Assembly (NCBI RefSeq): GCF_048323755.1
Contig: NZ_JBLWFS010000015.1
Span: forward strand, 1-64,000
Source: Alkalihalobacterium sp048323755
GTDB taxonomy: Bacteria > Bacillota > Bacilli > Bacillales > Bacillaceae_F
Direction of reading: 5' to 3'
DNA length: 64,000 nt
Each line of letters opens with the position of its first letter. The first letter of the stretch is position 1. The notes below the pieces were generated by a model. It was not told where the DNA came from. It did no database searches and was given only the letters and a program-made list of their open reading frames with translations. The translations under genes were made by a program, and so were the position numbers. Shown one piece after another: positions 8,703 to 17,343 of this stretch.

Positions 8703-10004
8703 TTATTGTTGTTGCTCGCGAATAGCCGTTTCAATTGTGTTTACTGCGCGGTCTAATGCTTCTTGAACATCAACGTTACGATTCCAAATTTCTGTGAACG
8801 CAGCTTCCATTGGTCCCCAAACAAGTGGCATTTCAGGAATGTTTGGCATTGGAACAGCGTGAGTAGCTTGCTCTAAGAAACCTACAGAAATCGGGTTACT
8901 TTGAATATCTTCATGCTCTGTTAAAGCAAAGCGCGGCGGTAATGCACCAGTAATTTCATAAGCTGCTAAAAGGTTCTCTTCGTTCGTGATAAATTTCGCT
9001 AATAAAGACGCTGCATCTGGGAATTCAGAATAAGCATTAACATAGAAACCACGAGTCCCAGAGAAAGTTGTTGGGTTTTCACCATTGCTTAAAATTGGCA
9101 GTGGAGCTACGTTAAAGTTAATTCCAGCATCCTCATAACCACGAACAGCCCAAGGACCATTGATGTCAAACGCTAATTCCCCACCTTCAAACATACCAGT
9201 TCTAACGTCATAAGTAATATCTTCTACAGCCATACCTTGATTTAACTCTTTTAATGGCAATAAGATCTCTTCAGTACCAGCAACAGCACCAGCATTGTTT
9301 AAACCGATGTCTTCTGGGTTCGTACCGTCATCACCAAATACATAACCACCATGTCCACCAAGGAAACCATATAAGAAGTATAAGTTAGCAGGCTCCATCA
9401 TAAATCCGTACTGTTTACCTTCTGTTAACTCACCAGCCATTTCAAATAGCTCTTCCATTGTTTCAGGTGTTTTTTCTACTAAGTCTGTGTTGTAGTAAAG
9501 GGCATATGTTTCAATACCAGATGGATATCCGAATAATTCACCCTCGAATGAAGTAGCTGTAATAGCTGCTTCCATGAAATCTTTACTATATTCTTCAGGC
9601 CAGAAGTTTTCTATTACTAGACCAGCTGAGATTGCACGTCCGATACGGTCATGCGTTGATGCGAATACGTCAGCAGCCATTCCTTGTGGACCATCAGTTG
9701 CTAGACGTTCTGGCGCATCTTCTTGGTTTACTTCTTCTACTTGAACTGGTACACCGTATTCAGCTTCAAACTTTTCTGCCATTAACTCTGCCCATTCAAG
9801 TTGTTGGTCACCGTCACTCCATAAAAGTAACTCTGCACCCTCTTCTGGAACGATTTCAAAATCCTCTACTGTTTCTTCAGTAGTGTCTTCACCGATCCCC
9901 GTATCTTCTTGTACTTCTTCATCTGCTGCTCCACCACAAGCTGCAAGCATCATTGACGATGTTAACAACACAGAAGCCGTTAAAAGTTTTGTCTTTTTGA
10001 ACAT
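8703..10004 (-). CDS. mdxE: Maltose/maltodextrin-binding lipoprotein, MalE/MdxE type
   Basis: A 433-residue extracytoplasmic solute-binding protein. It has a lipoprotein signal peptide with lipobox LAAC at residues 20-23, then a very acidic linker and a family 1 solute-binding fold (ELLLWSDGDQQLEWAELMAEKFE near residue 60). It captures maltodextrins outside the membrane and delivers them to MdxF/MdxG. The dense Asp/Glu content after the lipobox is typical of alkaliphile surface proteins, an inference only. ATG at 10004 follows AAAGGGGAA. The leader from the predicted promoter is about 325 nt. Confidence 0.9.
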   Translation of the reverse strand: MFKKTKLLTASVLLTSSMMLAACGGAADEEVQEDTGIGEDTTEETVEDFEIVPEEGAELLLWSDGDQQLEWAELMAEKFEAEYGVPVQVEEVNQEDAPERLATDGPQGMAADVFASTHDRIGRAISAGLVIENFWPEEYSKDFMEAAITATSFEGELFGYPSGIETYALYYNTDLVEKTPETMEELFEMAGELTEGKQYGFMMEPANLYFLYGFLGGHGGYVFGDDGTNPEDIGLNNAGAVAGTEEILLPLKELNQGMAVEDITYDVRTGMFEGGELAFDINGPWAVRGYEDAGINFNVAPLPILSNGENPTTFSGTRGFYVNAYSEFPDAASLLAKFITNEENLLAAYEITGALPPRFALTEHEDIQSNPISVGFLEQATHAVPMPNIPEMPLVWGPMEAAFTEIWNRNVDVQEALDRAVNTIETAIREQQQ

Positions 10005-10255
10005 AATCGATTTCCCCTTTTTAAAGAATTAATTTAAGATATTTAAACATCCTCTTACTTACAAAACGACTAAGTACTATACACCTCCTTTAAGTTGATT
10101 AAAGATCATAAAGGCTTGTACACATTTTCACAGCAAGTATAGTTGATCGATACGATACAATTATTTTCTATTACAATGCTATTTTCTATTCAAATTAGAG
10201 ACTAATTTATCCTAGTTCATTTCGGAATTAGAAAAATAAATTATAACGCCTTAGA

Positions 10256-10267
10256 GCAACCGCTTGC
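10256..10267. promoter_or_regulatory. LacI-family operator in mdxE leader
   Basis: GCAACCGCTTGC is a palindrome with one asymmetric pair, about 60 bp downstream of the predicted mdxE transcription start. It could act as a roadblock or looping site. Confidence 0.5.
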
Positions 10268-10308
10268 ATAAAAAGTTTTTAAAAAAAGGCTTACGCACAC
10301 AATACATG

Positions 10309-10322
10309 TGAAAACGCTTGCA
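10309..10322. promoter_or_regulatory. Catabolite-responsive element (CcpA site) at mdxE
   Basis: TGAAAACGCTTGCA matches the B. subtilis cre consensus TGWAANCGNTNWCA at 13 of 14 positions. It lies a few bases downstream of the predicted mdxE start site, a position expected for glucose repression. Confidence 0.6.
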
Positions 10323-10335
10323 CTTTATTGAATTT

Positions 10336-10364
10336 ATTATACAATCGAATATCTACACTGACAA
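10336..10364 (-). promoter_or_regulatory. Sigma-A type promoter of mdxE operon
   Basis: On the minus strand TTGTCA (10364-10359), a 17-bp spacer and a perfect TATAAT (10341-10336). Initiation would fall near 10329, giving a long leader before the ATG at 10004. Confidence 0.65.
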
Positions 10365-10568
10365 TACTTTTTTAAGAAAATATTTTTGTTGTCACCTAAA
10401 TGACTTATTTTGTTTATAGGTCCTAGCTTTAATGTAATAACTCTTCTTTTTTTCATTTATCCAGTTTAGTATAATTACTAGTGCTAAAGAGTACCCTTAT
10501 TGGAGAAGTATCCATACCTCGACACGTACATTATACGATCCTTAACAGAAGATGTTGCTTCAAATAAA

Positions 10569-10580
10569 GCAATCGATTGC
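10569..10580. promoter_or_regulatory. LacI-family operator in divergent region
   Basis: GCAATCGATTGC is a perfect palindrome between the two divergent promoters, about 130 bp upstream of the amylase -35. Confidence 0.55.
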
Positions 10581-10702
10581 ACTATGGTTATAGAACAATC
10601 GATCTCCTGTTCATAGTATCGTTTCTAAAAAGATTTTTTTAGCTATAATTTCTCTTGTAAAACCAATATTTCCCTTCCATACATGTCCATACTAAAGCTT
10701 GC

Positions 10703-10739
10703 GCAAGCGCTTGACAACCATGGTCGTTGTTAGTAAATT
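10703..10739 (+). promoter_or_regulatory. Promoter of cyclomaltodextrinase gene with overlapping operator
   Basis: TTGACA (10711-10716), a 17-bp spacer and TAAATT (10734-10739) form a good promoter. The palindrome GCAAGCGCTTGA (10703-10714) overlaps the -35, so a bound LacI-type protein would exclude polymerase. This position also rules out any translation start upstream of about 10745. Confidence 0.65.
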
Positions 10740-10791
10740 TCTTGATGAGCAACAAACAAATTTTGTGTCTTACATAAGGAGTGTGTCAATT

Positions 10792-12546
10792 ATGTTAAAA
10801 GCAGCCATTTACCACCGTCCTAAAAATGAATTTGCTTATGCTATAGATGAAAGAACACTACATATTCGAATAAAAACAAACAAAAATGACGTACATCAAG
10901 TTTTTCTAATCTACGGTGATCCTTACGATTATAATGATGAGGAAAAAGGTTGGGTATCGAAAAAAAGAAAAATGACATTCAACGGCAGTGATGGTTTGCA
11001 CGATTATTGGTTAGTCGCTATCTCTCCTGAACATCGTCGTCTACGTTATGGCTTTTTTCTTGAAAATGATGATGAGTCTCTCTTTTACACGGAAAAAGGT
11101 TTCTATAAAGACCAACCAAAAGATGCCGGGTATTATTTCTGTTTTCCTTTCTTGAATAAAATCGATGTATTCTCCCCTCCTGCTTGGGTGAACAACACCG
11201 TCTGGTATCAAATTTTTCCTGAGCGGTTTGCAAATGGCAACCCAACGATTGACCCAGAAGGTGCACTCCCTTGGGGAAGCACTGTGCCTACCCCTACTAA
11301 TTTCTTTGGTGGAGACTTTCAAGGCGTGATTGACCACTTAGATTATTTAGAAGAACTTGGAATCACAGGGTTATACTTTACTCCTATATTTAAGGCCTAC
11401 TCTAACCATAAATATGACACGATCGACTATATGGAGATTGATCCACAATTTGGAGACAAAGCAACTTTTAAAAAGCTTGTGCAAAAATGCCATAAAAAAG
11501 GGATTCGTGTTATGTTAGATGCTGTATTCAATCATAGTGGTTTTTATTTTGAACCTTTTCAAGACGTGCTAAGACAAGGACAAAATTCTCGTTATCAAGA
11601 CTGGTTTCATCTACACGGATTCCCTGTAAAAGCCGAGGAGCCGGCTAACTATGATACTTTCGCATACGTACCATCAATGCCGAAGTTAAACACAGAAAAC
11701 GAAGAAGTTAAAAAGTATCTATTAGATGTTGCCCGTTATTGGATTGAGGAGTTTAATATTGATGGTTGGCGCTTAGATGTTGCTAATGAGGTTGATCATT
11801 CGTTTTGGCGAGAGTTTCGGTCAACTGTCAAACAGGCAAAGTCTGATGCCTACGTTTTAGGGGAAATCTGGCATGACTCCATGCCTTGGCTTCAAGGAGA
11901 TCAGTTTGATGCCGTGATGAATTACCCATTAACGACGGCAATTACTGAGTATTTTGCTAAAAACAATATAAGTACGTCTGAGTTTGCAAATTCGGTGACT
12001 GCAGTAACGAATCTATATCCAGAAACGGTTAATAATGTACAATTTAACTTACTCGGAAGTCACGATACACCAAGAATTCTTACGATTAGTGACAACAACA
12101 AAGACAAAGTAAAACTTCAGATGCTCGTTCAATTCACTATGGCTGGAACACCTTGTATTTATTATGGAGATGAAATTGGTATGACAGGAGAACAAGATCC
12201 AGGCTGTCGAAAATGTATGATATGGGATAAAAAAGAACAAGACGCGGATATGTTCTCTTTTACCCAAAAATTAATTTCATTACGTAAAAACAATCATTTA
12301 TTCCGAACAAATCAAAACTTCCAATTTCTCGCTGTCTCGGACGATGAAAATATATTGATGTATCGAAAGAAAGATGAACGAAGCGAAATTCTTGTAATGA
12401 TTAATAACAATGCAGAAAGAAAAGTAATAGCAATTCCGGCAAAATACCAAAATAAACAAGCCAGAAACCTGTGGGATCAACAAAAAACTCTGCTAGCCTC
12501 TACAATTGAATTAAGAGCATACGATTTTCATATCATCATGCTGTAA
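10792..12546 (+). CDS. Cytoplasmic cyclomaltodextrinase / neopullulanase / maltogenic amylase (GH13_20)
   Basis: A 584-residue enzyme with no signal peptide, close to the usual 585-590. An N-terminal CBM34 domain (residues 1 to about 120) precedes the GH13 barrel. Motifs are DAVFNHSG, nucleophile region GWRLDVANE, acid/base VLGEIWHD and LLGSHDTPR. Such enzymes linearise imported cyclodextrins and shorten maltodextrins in the cytoplasm and are dimeric. The ATG at 10792 is chosen because AAGGAG precedes it and the promoter lies downstream of the frame's more upstream ATG at 10699. It is divergent from the maltodextrin uptake operon and likely shares its regulator. B. subtilis YvdF has the same context. 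Confidence 0.88.
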   Translation: MLKAAIYHRPKNEFAYAIDERTLHIRIKTNKNDVHQVFLIYGDPYDYNDEEKGWVSKKRKMTFNGSDGLHDYWLVAISPEHRRLRYGFFLENDDESLFYTEKGFYKDQPKDAGYYFCFPFLNKIDVFSPPAWVNNTVWYQIFPERFANGNPTIDPEGALPWGSTVPTPTNFFGGDFQGVIDHLDYLEELGITGLYFTPIFKAYSNHKYDTIDYMEIDPQFGDKATFKKLVQKCHKKGIRVMLDAVFNHSGFYFEPFQDVLRQGQNSRYQDWFHLHGFPVKAEEPANYDTFAYVPSMPKLNTENEEVKKYLLDVARYWIEEFNIDGWRLDVANEVDHSFWREFRSTVKQAKSDAYVLGEIWHDSMPWLQGDQFDAVMNYPLTTAITEYFAKNNISTSEFANSVTAVTNLYPETVNNVQFNLLGSHDTPRILTISDNNKDKVKLQMLVQFTMAGTPCIYYGDEIGMTGEQDPGCRKCMIWDKKEQDADMFSFTQKLISLRKNNHLFRTNQNFQFLAVSDDENILMYRKKDERSEILVMINNNAERKVIAIPAKYQNKQARNLWDQQKTLLASTIELRAYDFHIIML

Positions 12547-12633
12547 CGATTTATATAAAGGGTGACTCTAAACAAGTGTCACGTAATCCAAGGCAAAATC
12601 AACGAGACACTACAGAAGGAAAGGGGGATTAAA

Positions 12634-14007
12634 GTGCCTCAAACCGATAAGCAACAACAACGAAAATTAACCCTCTTTGCCATTACATGGCCAATTTTCA
12701 TCGAAATCATGCTTCATATGATTATGGGTAATGCGGATACGTTAATGCTCAGCCAATATTCAGATGATGCTGTAGCCGCTGTCGGAGTTTCCAACCAGCT
12801 GCTTGCAGTCATTATCGTCATGTTTGGGTTTATTGCAACAGGTACAAGTATTTTAGTTGCACAATATTTAGGGGCAAACGAAGGCGAAAAGGCTCACCGG
12901 TTTGCTGTTGTATCCTTATTCGCAAATGTCATCTTTGGTCTCATATTAAGTATTATTCTCTTTTGCTTTAGCGAATCTTTATTAAGAATGATGAACCTAC
13001 CACCAGAACTCATGGACAATGGTGTCACTTATTTACAAATTGTTGGAGGATTTTCATTTATCCAAGCATTAATTATGACAGCTGGCGCGATTATTCGTAG
13101 TCACGGGTTTACGAAAGATGCGATGTATGTCACGATCGGAATGAACATCTTAAATATTATCGGGAATTATATCTTTATTTTTGGTGCGTTCGGGTTTCCA
13201 GAACTCGGTGTAACTGGGGTGGCTGTTGTCACCGTTGTTAGCCGCGCACTTGGCGTCATCGTATTACTCGTTCTTCTTTATAAACGCGTCAATGGAAATC
13301 TACCCTTCTCTTTTTTACGGTCCTTTCCAAAGTACGAAATTAAATCCTTACTGAAGATCGGTATTCCTTCAGCAGGGGAACACCTTGCTTACAATACTTC
13401 GCAAGTTGTGATTGTTTATTTTATTGCATCGATTGGAACAGAAGCTTTAACGACGAAAGTATATACACAAAATATCATGATGTTTATCTTGCTTTTTTCT
13501 GTAGCTATTGGGCAAGGTACACAAATTTTAATCGGCCATCAAGTAGGTGCTAACAAATTGGATGATGCCTATAAACGTTGTATCCGCAGCTTAAAAATAG
13601 CTGTAGCGGTGTCTACAGGTATGGCGATTATATTCTATTTACTTAGTGATGTGATCTTTTCCATTTTTACAACGAATGAAGAGATTATTAGAGTCGGAAG
13701 TTTATTACTCCTTTTAACTATAATTCTTGAGCCCGGCCGAGCGTTCAACTTAGTCGTTATTAATTCTTTACGAGCTGCTGGAGATGTTCGTTTTCCAGTT
13801 TATATGGGCATTCTCTCGATGTGGGGTATTGCTGTTACCGTTTCTTATTTTCTAGGAATCTACCTCGGTTTAGGTTTAGTCGGAATATGGATTGCATTTA
13901 TTTTGGATGAATGGCTACGTGGGCTGTTTATGCTGTGGCGTTGGCGCGGTCGTAAATGGCAACAGATGTCGTTTGTGAAAAAGGCGGAACAAAAAGAACA
14001 TGCATAA
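12634..14007 (+). CDS. MATE-family multidrug/toxin exporter
   Basis: A 457-residue membrane protein with about 12 hydrophobic segments in two related halves; both show the MATE pattern (TWPIFIEIMLHMIMGNADTLM in the N-half, IGIPSAGEHLAYN opening the C-half). It is predicted to export cationic compounds with Na+ or H+. GTG at 12634 is preferred over an in-frame ATG at 12562, because it follows GAAAGGGGG at normal spacing and gives the standard family N-terminus. It follows the amylase gene by 87 bp. No substrate can be named. Confidence 0.85.
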   Translation: MPQTDKQQQRKLTLFAITWPIFIEIMLHMIMGNADTLMLSQYSDDAVAAVGVSNQLLAVIIVMFGFIATGTSILVAQYLGANEGEKAHRFAVVSLFANVIFGLILSIILFCFSESLLRMMNLPPELMDNGVTYLQIVGGFSFIQALIMTAGAIIRSHGFTKDAMYVTIGMNILNIIGNYIFIFGAFGFPELGVTGVAVVTVVSRALGVIVLLVLLYKRVNGNLPFSFLRSFPKYEIKSLLKIGIPSAGEHLAYNTSQVVIVYFIASIGTEALTTKVYTQNIMMFILLFSVAIGQGTQILIGHQVGANKLDDAYKRCIRSLKIAVAVSTGMAIIFYLLSDVIFSIFTTNEEIIRVGSLLLLLTIILEPGRAFNLVVINSLRAAGDVRFPVYMGILSMWGIAVTVSYFLGIYLGLGLVGIWIAFILDEWLRGLFMLWRWRGRKWQQMSFVKKAEQKEHA

Positions 14008-14106
14008 CAGAGATAGGTGACTCAAACAGCCATTTAGAAGTTTCCAAATCCCATTGGAGATTGCTAGGCTAAAGGTCTTCTTTTCTTTCTACAGATAATT
14101 TCATAA

Positions 14107-14161
14107 AAAAACTATAATAACCTCCTACCTGCAACAATATCTTAATGTAGGAGGAGTTTTT
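14107..14161 (+). promoter_or_regulatory. Hairpin that sequesters the ribosome binding site of the MntP/YtaF-like gene
   Basis: CCTCCTAC (14121-14128) is perfectly complementary to GTAGGAGG (14147-14154), which contains the ribosome binding site of the ATG at 14164. An outer AAAAACT/AGTTTTT pairing (14107-14113 with 14155-14161) closes the structure, and a T-run follows the stem. It may act as a terminator, translational attenuator or thermosensor. Confidence 0.55.
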
Positions 14162-14163
14162 AA

Positions 14164-14676
14164 ATGGAAGCACTAGCCTTTCTGTTTTCACTGTTTCTAC
14201 TAAGTATAGACGGATTTATCATTGGGTTTATTTTTGGGTTAAAAAGAATTCGCATTGAGTTATCAACTTTAACCATTATTTCAATTTTCACCGCACTTGT
14301 TATGCTCATTGCTTTATTTTTTGGTAATGTCGTCGGAGAGTTTATTCCCACATATGCAATCAAAGTGTTATCGGGAATTTTGTTAGTCGTAATTGGAGCC
14401 TATCAATTACTAAGTAATCCTCCCCTCTATCAACCCTCTTTTTTAATACGGCTAGCGATCATTATCAATATAGACGGTCTCGCTTATGGCGTACAAGCTG
14501 GGTTAGCTGGGCGTTCGTATAGTTTCGCCTTCTTTGTGGGCATTTTCTTATTTGTAGCGATTGTATTTGGGGTTGTGCAAGGAAATACGATTCGAAACTC
14601 TTTTGTACTTAGGTACCTTGCTGTTTTACCTGGTTTCATTTTTATTGCGTTGGGTTTAAGTAAATTCATATTTTAA
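14164..14676 (+). CDS. MntP/YtaF-like membrane protein
   Basis: A 170-residue, six-span integral membrane protein. Two copies of an Asp-containing repeat are visible (LSIDGFIIGFIFG near residue 17 and INIDGLAYGVQAG near residue 103), as in the manganese exporter MntP and the sporulation protein YtaF. It is somewhat shorter than both (about 185-210). A role in divalent metal export is likely from the family but unproven. ATG at 14164 has a strong AGGAGG that lies inside a stem-loop, so translation is probably regulated. Confidence 0.6.
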   Translation: MEALAFLFSLFLLSIDGFIIGFIFGLKRIRIELSTLTIISIFTALVMLIALFFGNVVGEFIPTYAIKVLSGILLVVIGAYQLLSNPPLYQPSFLIRLAIIINIDGLAYGVQAGLAGRSYSFAFFVGIFLFVAIVFGVVQGNTIRNSFVLRYLAVLPGFIFIALGLSKFIF

Positions 14677-14706
14677 TCAACACGGATACTCATTTTTCAA
14701 TAACGC

Positions 14707-14736
14707 AAAAACTCATTCCCGCTGGAATGAGTTTTT
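14707..14736. terminator. Bidirectional intrinsic terminator
   Basis: AAAAACTCATTCC, loop CGCT, GGAATGAGTTTTTT. The stem sits between convergent genes ending at 14676 (+) and 14743 (-), with A- and T-runs on the two sides. Confidence 0.9.
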
Positions 14737-14742
14737 TAAGGT

Positions 14743-15570
14743 TTATTTAGCTTCTATTAAACTAGTAATCTCGTCTCTGGACTTGATGAAAGAAATAGCT
14801 TTTTCGTTAAACTCATCACTTTTTTCAATGTTACATACATGGCCACAATTAGCAATCACATGCAATTTACCATGTTCATCACTTTTCACGTGTTCCCTTA
14901 CTAGTCGTACAAACAGATGATCTTCATTACCAGAAATATATAATTTCGGTATGTTTACATGTGCACCGAGCGTCGTTTCTTTTACGTGATTCGCTAATTG
15001 AAACCAACGCAAAAATGAGGCTCTTCCCATCTTTTTTGCCTCTTGGATGAATATACTCCTTGATGTCTTATGATTTTTCTTTGGCATCATAATTTGGGCA
15101 AATAATCGGTACAGCCACATGTATGGCACGAAGTTTTTAAGTGCACTCCCCAATCGAATTAACGTTGCTGACAGCATATTAAAGCGAACGACCATACCAC
15201 CTAAAACAGCAGAATGAAAACGATGACTGTGTGTTTTCATCAACTGATAAATGACAACAGACCCTAAAGAAATCCCTACAAAATGGGCTTTACGAATTTT
15301 ATGTTCATCTAACACTCGAATTACCATTTGAGCACACGTTTTAAAAGAACTTTGTTGCTCCCACTCTTTAAAGGATGGATTAGGATGGTGGTCAGGTAAA
15401 TCAATTGTAATTACATTAAAATTTTGTTTAAAATATTTCAATTGCTTGTACCAAATTTTCGAATTCCCCCCAAGCCCATGAAGCATGACGACCCATGGTA
15501 AGTCTAATGATTTTTTGTGAGGAAAAATTTTATGGCGCAAACTCTCTTGTACTGAAGGCAAATTAAGCAT
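14743..15570 (-). CDS. Alpha/beta-hydrolase
   Basis: A 275-residue serine hydrolase of the alpha/beta fold. Landmarks are the oxyanion motif HGLGGN near residue 31, the nucleophile elbow GISLGS near residue 100 and a C-terminal NCGHV that supplies the catalytic His. There is no signal peptide, so it is probably cytoplasmic. It resembles lipase/esterase or lysophospholipase-type members, but no substrate can be assigned. It is convergent with the MntP/YtaF-like gene and divergent from rarD. ATG at 15570; the gene starts about 30 bp after an AT-rich stretch. Confidence 0.8.
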   Translation of the reverse strand: MLNLPSVQESLRHKIFPHKKSLDLPWVVMLHGLGGNSKIWYKQLKYFKQNFNVITIDLPDHHPNPSFKEWEQQSSFKTCAQMVIRVLDEHKIRKAHFVGISLGSVVIYQLMKTHSHRFHSAVLGGMVVRFNMLSATLIRLGSALKNFVPYMWLYRLFAQIMMPKKNHKTSRSIFIQEAKKMGRASFLRWFQLANHVKETTLGAHVNIPKLYISGNEDHLFVRLVREHVKSDEHGKLHVIANCGHVCNIEKSDEFNEKAISFIKSRDEITSLIEAK

Positions 15571-15722
15571 CCTCTCTACTCACTGATTCGTTTACTATTC
15601 TATCATTTTTTACGTTACTTAACCTTGCTTTTGATTTAGAGAAATTAAAAATTCTTGCTTTTTGTTCAAAATCGCCATAAAATGTTCTTACAAATTACTA
15701 AAATTGGAATCGAGGAGTCAAC

Positions 15723-16667
15723 TTGGAACAAGATCAGTCAAAAGAACATCTTATGGGTGTCTTATTTGCTATCGGTGCATATGTACTTTGGGGGATATTA
15801 CCTCTTTATTGGAAGTTGCTGGACGTCATTCCACCGCATGAAGTTCTTGCCCATCGAATCATATGGTGCTTAGTTTTTATGTTTATCATCCTACTCGTAC
15901 TCGGAAAGTTTAAAAGTTTCATAGAAGAAGTAAAAGGAATACTTACTCAACCGAAACAAATGATGAGTATTACCATAGCTTCTTTCATAATAAGTGTTAA
16001 TTGGTATTTATTTATTTGGGCCGTAACTAACGACCGGGTAATCGAAGTGAGTCTTGGATATTATATTAACCCGATCGTCACAGTCATCCTAGGTGTGCTC
16101 GTCTTAAAGGAAAAGTTATCATTTTGGCAAACGATTGCTGTTGTGTTAGCATTCACTGGTGTTTTACATATGGCGGTGCAATTTGGTAGTATCCCATGGG
16201 CAGCGTTAACGTTAGCGATTAGTTTCGCCCTCTACGGATTATGTAAGAAAATTGCCAATGTTGGTGCGATGACGGGTTTAACAATTGAAACATTGCTTAT
16301 TTCGCCATTCGCCTTACTATTTGTAGTTCATTTATCTCGGTCAAATGCCAATTCATTTACTAATGAAGGAATAGAAGTCATGCTCCTTCTCATTGGCGCA
16401 GGTGTGGCAACAGCTATCCCACTTCTTTTATTTGCAAGTGGTGCTAGACGAATACCTTTATCGCTTATTGGCTTTTTTCAATATATCGGTCCAACGATTA
16501 TGTTATTTCTTGGCATTTTATTATTTCAAGAGCCTTTTACACTTGCTCATTTTAGCTCGTTTTTATTTATTTGGTCAGCCCTATTCATCTTTTCATTCGG
16601 AAAGACCAAGTTATTTATTAAACTTGAACCTAAGTTCTTACAAAAGAAAAAATTGTTTCAAGGTTAA
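15723..16667 (+). CDS. rarD: RarD-type EamA/DMT transporter
   Basis: A 314-residue permease with ten predicted spans (two EamA repeats). The N-terminus GVLFAIGAYVLWGILPLYWK and the following HEVLAHRIIW are characteristic of the RarD subgroup, once linked to chloramphenicol resistance; the physiological substrate is unknown. TTG start at 15723 with GAGGAG five bases upstream. A strong terminator follows at 16761. Confidence 0.88.
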   Translation: MEQDQSKEHLMGVLFAIGAYVLWGILPLYWKLLDVIPPHEVLAHRIIWCLVFMFIILLVLGKFKSFIEEVKGILTQPKQMMSITIASFIISVNWYLFIWAVTNDRVIEVSLGYYINPIVTVILGVLVLKEKLSFWQTIAVVLAFTGVLHMAVQFGSIPWAALTLAISFALYGLCKKIANVGAMTGLTIETLLISPFALLFVVHLSRSNANSFTNEGIEVMLLLIGAGVATAIPLLLFASGARRIPLSLIGFFQYIGPTIMLFLGILLFQEPFTLAHFSSFLFIWSALFIFSFGKTKLFIKLEPKFLQKKKLFQG

Positions 16668-16760
16668 AAAAGAAGCACTCTTTATAAATAAGTAGTTCCG
16701 CTAACATGGAGAAAACTAAATCAAAAAACAGCAAAATTAACCATATAATCACCGCACAAA

Positions 16761-16795
16761 AAAGGTTGGGTTTTCTAAAATTTATCCCAACCTTT
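16761..16795 (+). terminator. Intrinsic terminator after rarD
   Basis: AAAGGTTGGG and CCCAACCTTT pair across a 15-nt loop and are followed by an AT-rich tail. Confidence 0.85.
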
Positions 16796-16845
16796 AAAAT
16801 TTATTATTACACTTATAAAACATACCGTTTTTAACCCCTATGAAG

Positions 16846-17165
16846 ACCATTCTCCTTGCATTACTACCTTGTTTTGTCCTTCATCCGCCCTATGAGGGAA
16901 CTTCACTTGCATTTCTACCTTGGTTTGTCCTTCATTCGCTCTTTGAAGGACACTTCACTTGCACTTCTACCCTTGTTTTGTCCCTCATCAGCTCTATGAA
17001 AGACACTTCACTTGCACTTCTACCTTGTTTTGTCCTTCATCAGCCCTATGAGGGACACTTCACTTGCATTTCTACCCTTGTTTTGCCCTTCATCAGCTCT
17101 ATGAGGGACACTCCACTTGCAGTCCTACCTTGTTTTGTCCTTCATCAGCTTTATGAGGGACACTG
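16846..17165. repeat. Tandem array of about six 52-bp hairpin units
   Basis: Units of 51-53 bp recur (TATGAGGG-type landmarks at 16891, 16942, 16995, 17047, 17100 and 17152). Each contains an inverted repeat such as TGTCCTTCAT and ATGAGGGACA separated by 6-8 nt, joined by a CACTTCACTTGCA-TTCTACC linker. A 120-codon frame runs through it, but unit lengths are not multiples of three and the translation shows no family, so I treat the array as non-coding. Confidence 0.8.
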
Positions 17166-17285
17166 CTTCTTTATTGCTGTTACAACTGCCTCGTTCATCT
17201 AAATATCTTTAGTACTAACCATAAACAGCATACCAATTACTATGTTCATTGATATGCTAGTTCATATGTTCTTTACAATGTATCT

Positions 17286-17330
17286 CCACGAAAGCCAAAC
17301 TACTTAGCTTATAAGGGTCGTGGTTTTTTT
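17286..17330 (+). terminator. Terminator-like hairpin with plus-strand T-run
   Basis: CCACGA (17286-17291) pairs with TCGTGG (17318-17323), with an inner AAGC/GCTT helix, followed by seven T. No plus-strand gene ends close by; the nearest upstream transcribed candidate is the repeat array. Confidence 0.55.
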
Positions 17331-17343
17331 AATTCGTATGAGC

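Larger units (their letters stand above)
10005..10791. promoter_or_regulatory. Divergent regulatory region mdxE / cyclomaltodextrinase
   Basis: This 787-bp gene-free stretch separates divergent genes. It contains a good minus-strand promoter (10336-10364), a plus-strand promoter (10711-10739), a cre-like site (10309-10322) and three LacI-type palindromes (10256, 10569, 10703). A further half-matching site, GAACAATCGATC, starts at 10593. The rest is AT-rich and I see no small gene in it. Confidence 0.6.
16805..17343. other. Gene-free stretch holding the hairpin array
   Basis: Apart from the tandem array and the terminator-like hairpin at 17286-17330, the stretch holds only AT-rich sequence and a small hairpin near 17228-17260 (AGCATA/TATGCT). 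A non-coding RNA spanning array plus terminator is possible but unsupported by a clear promoter. Confidence 0.5.

Noticed and set aside
10699..10791. Longer N-terminus for the cyclomaltodextrinase from an ATG at 10699
   Set aside because: The promoter TTGACA/TAAATT lies at 10711-10739, downstream of that ATG, and the family N-terminus begins at 10792 with a good ribosome binding site.
14013..14106. yybP-ykoY manganese riboswitch upstream of the MntP/YtaF-like gene
   Set aside because: I could not find the conserved paired loops of that aptamer; only the stem over the ribosome binding site is clear.
16840..17202. A 120-codon open frame across the tandem hairpin array
   Set aside because: Unit lengths vary between 51 and 53 bp, no ribosome binding site precedes it, and the translation matches nothing recognisable.
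17286..17330. Possible small riboswitch or c-di-GMP aptamer
   Set aside because: Only a 6-bp closing stem and a short inner helix are present, without the conserved aptamer core; a terminator explains the T-run.
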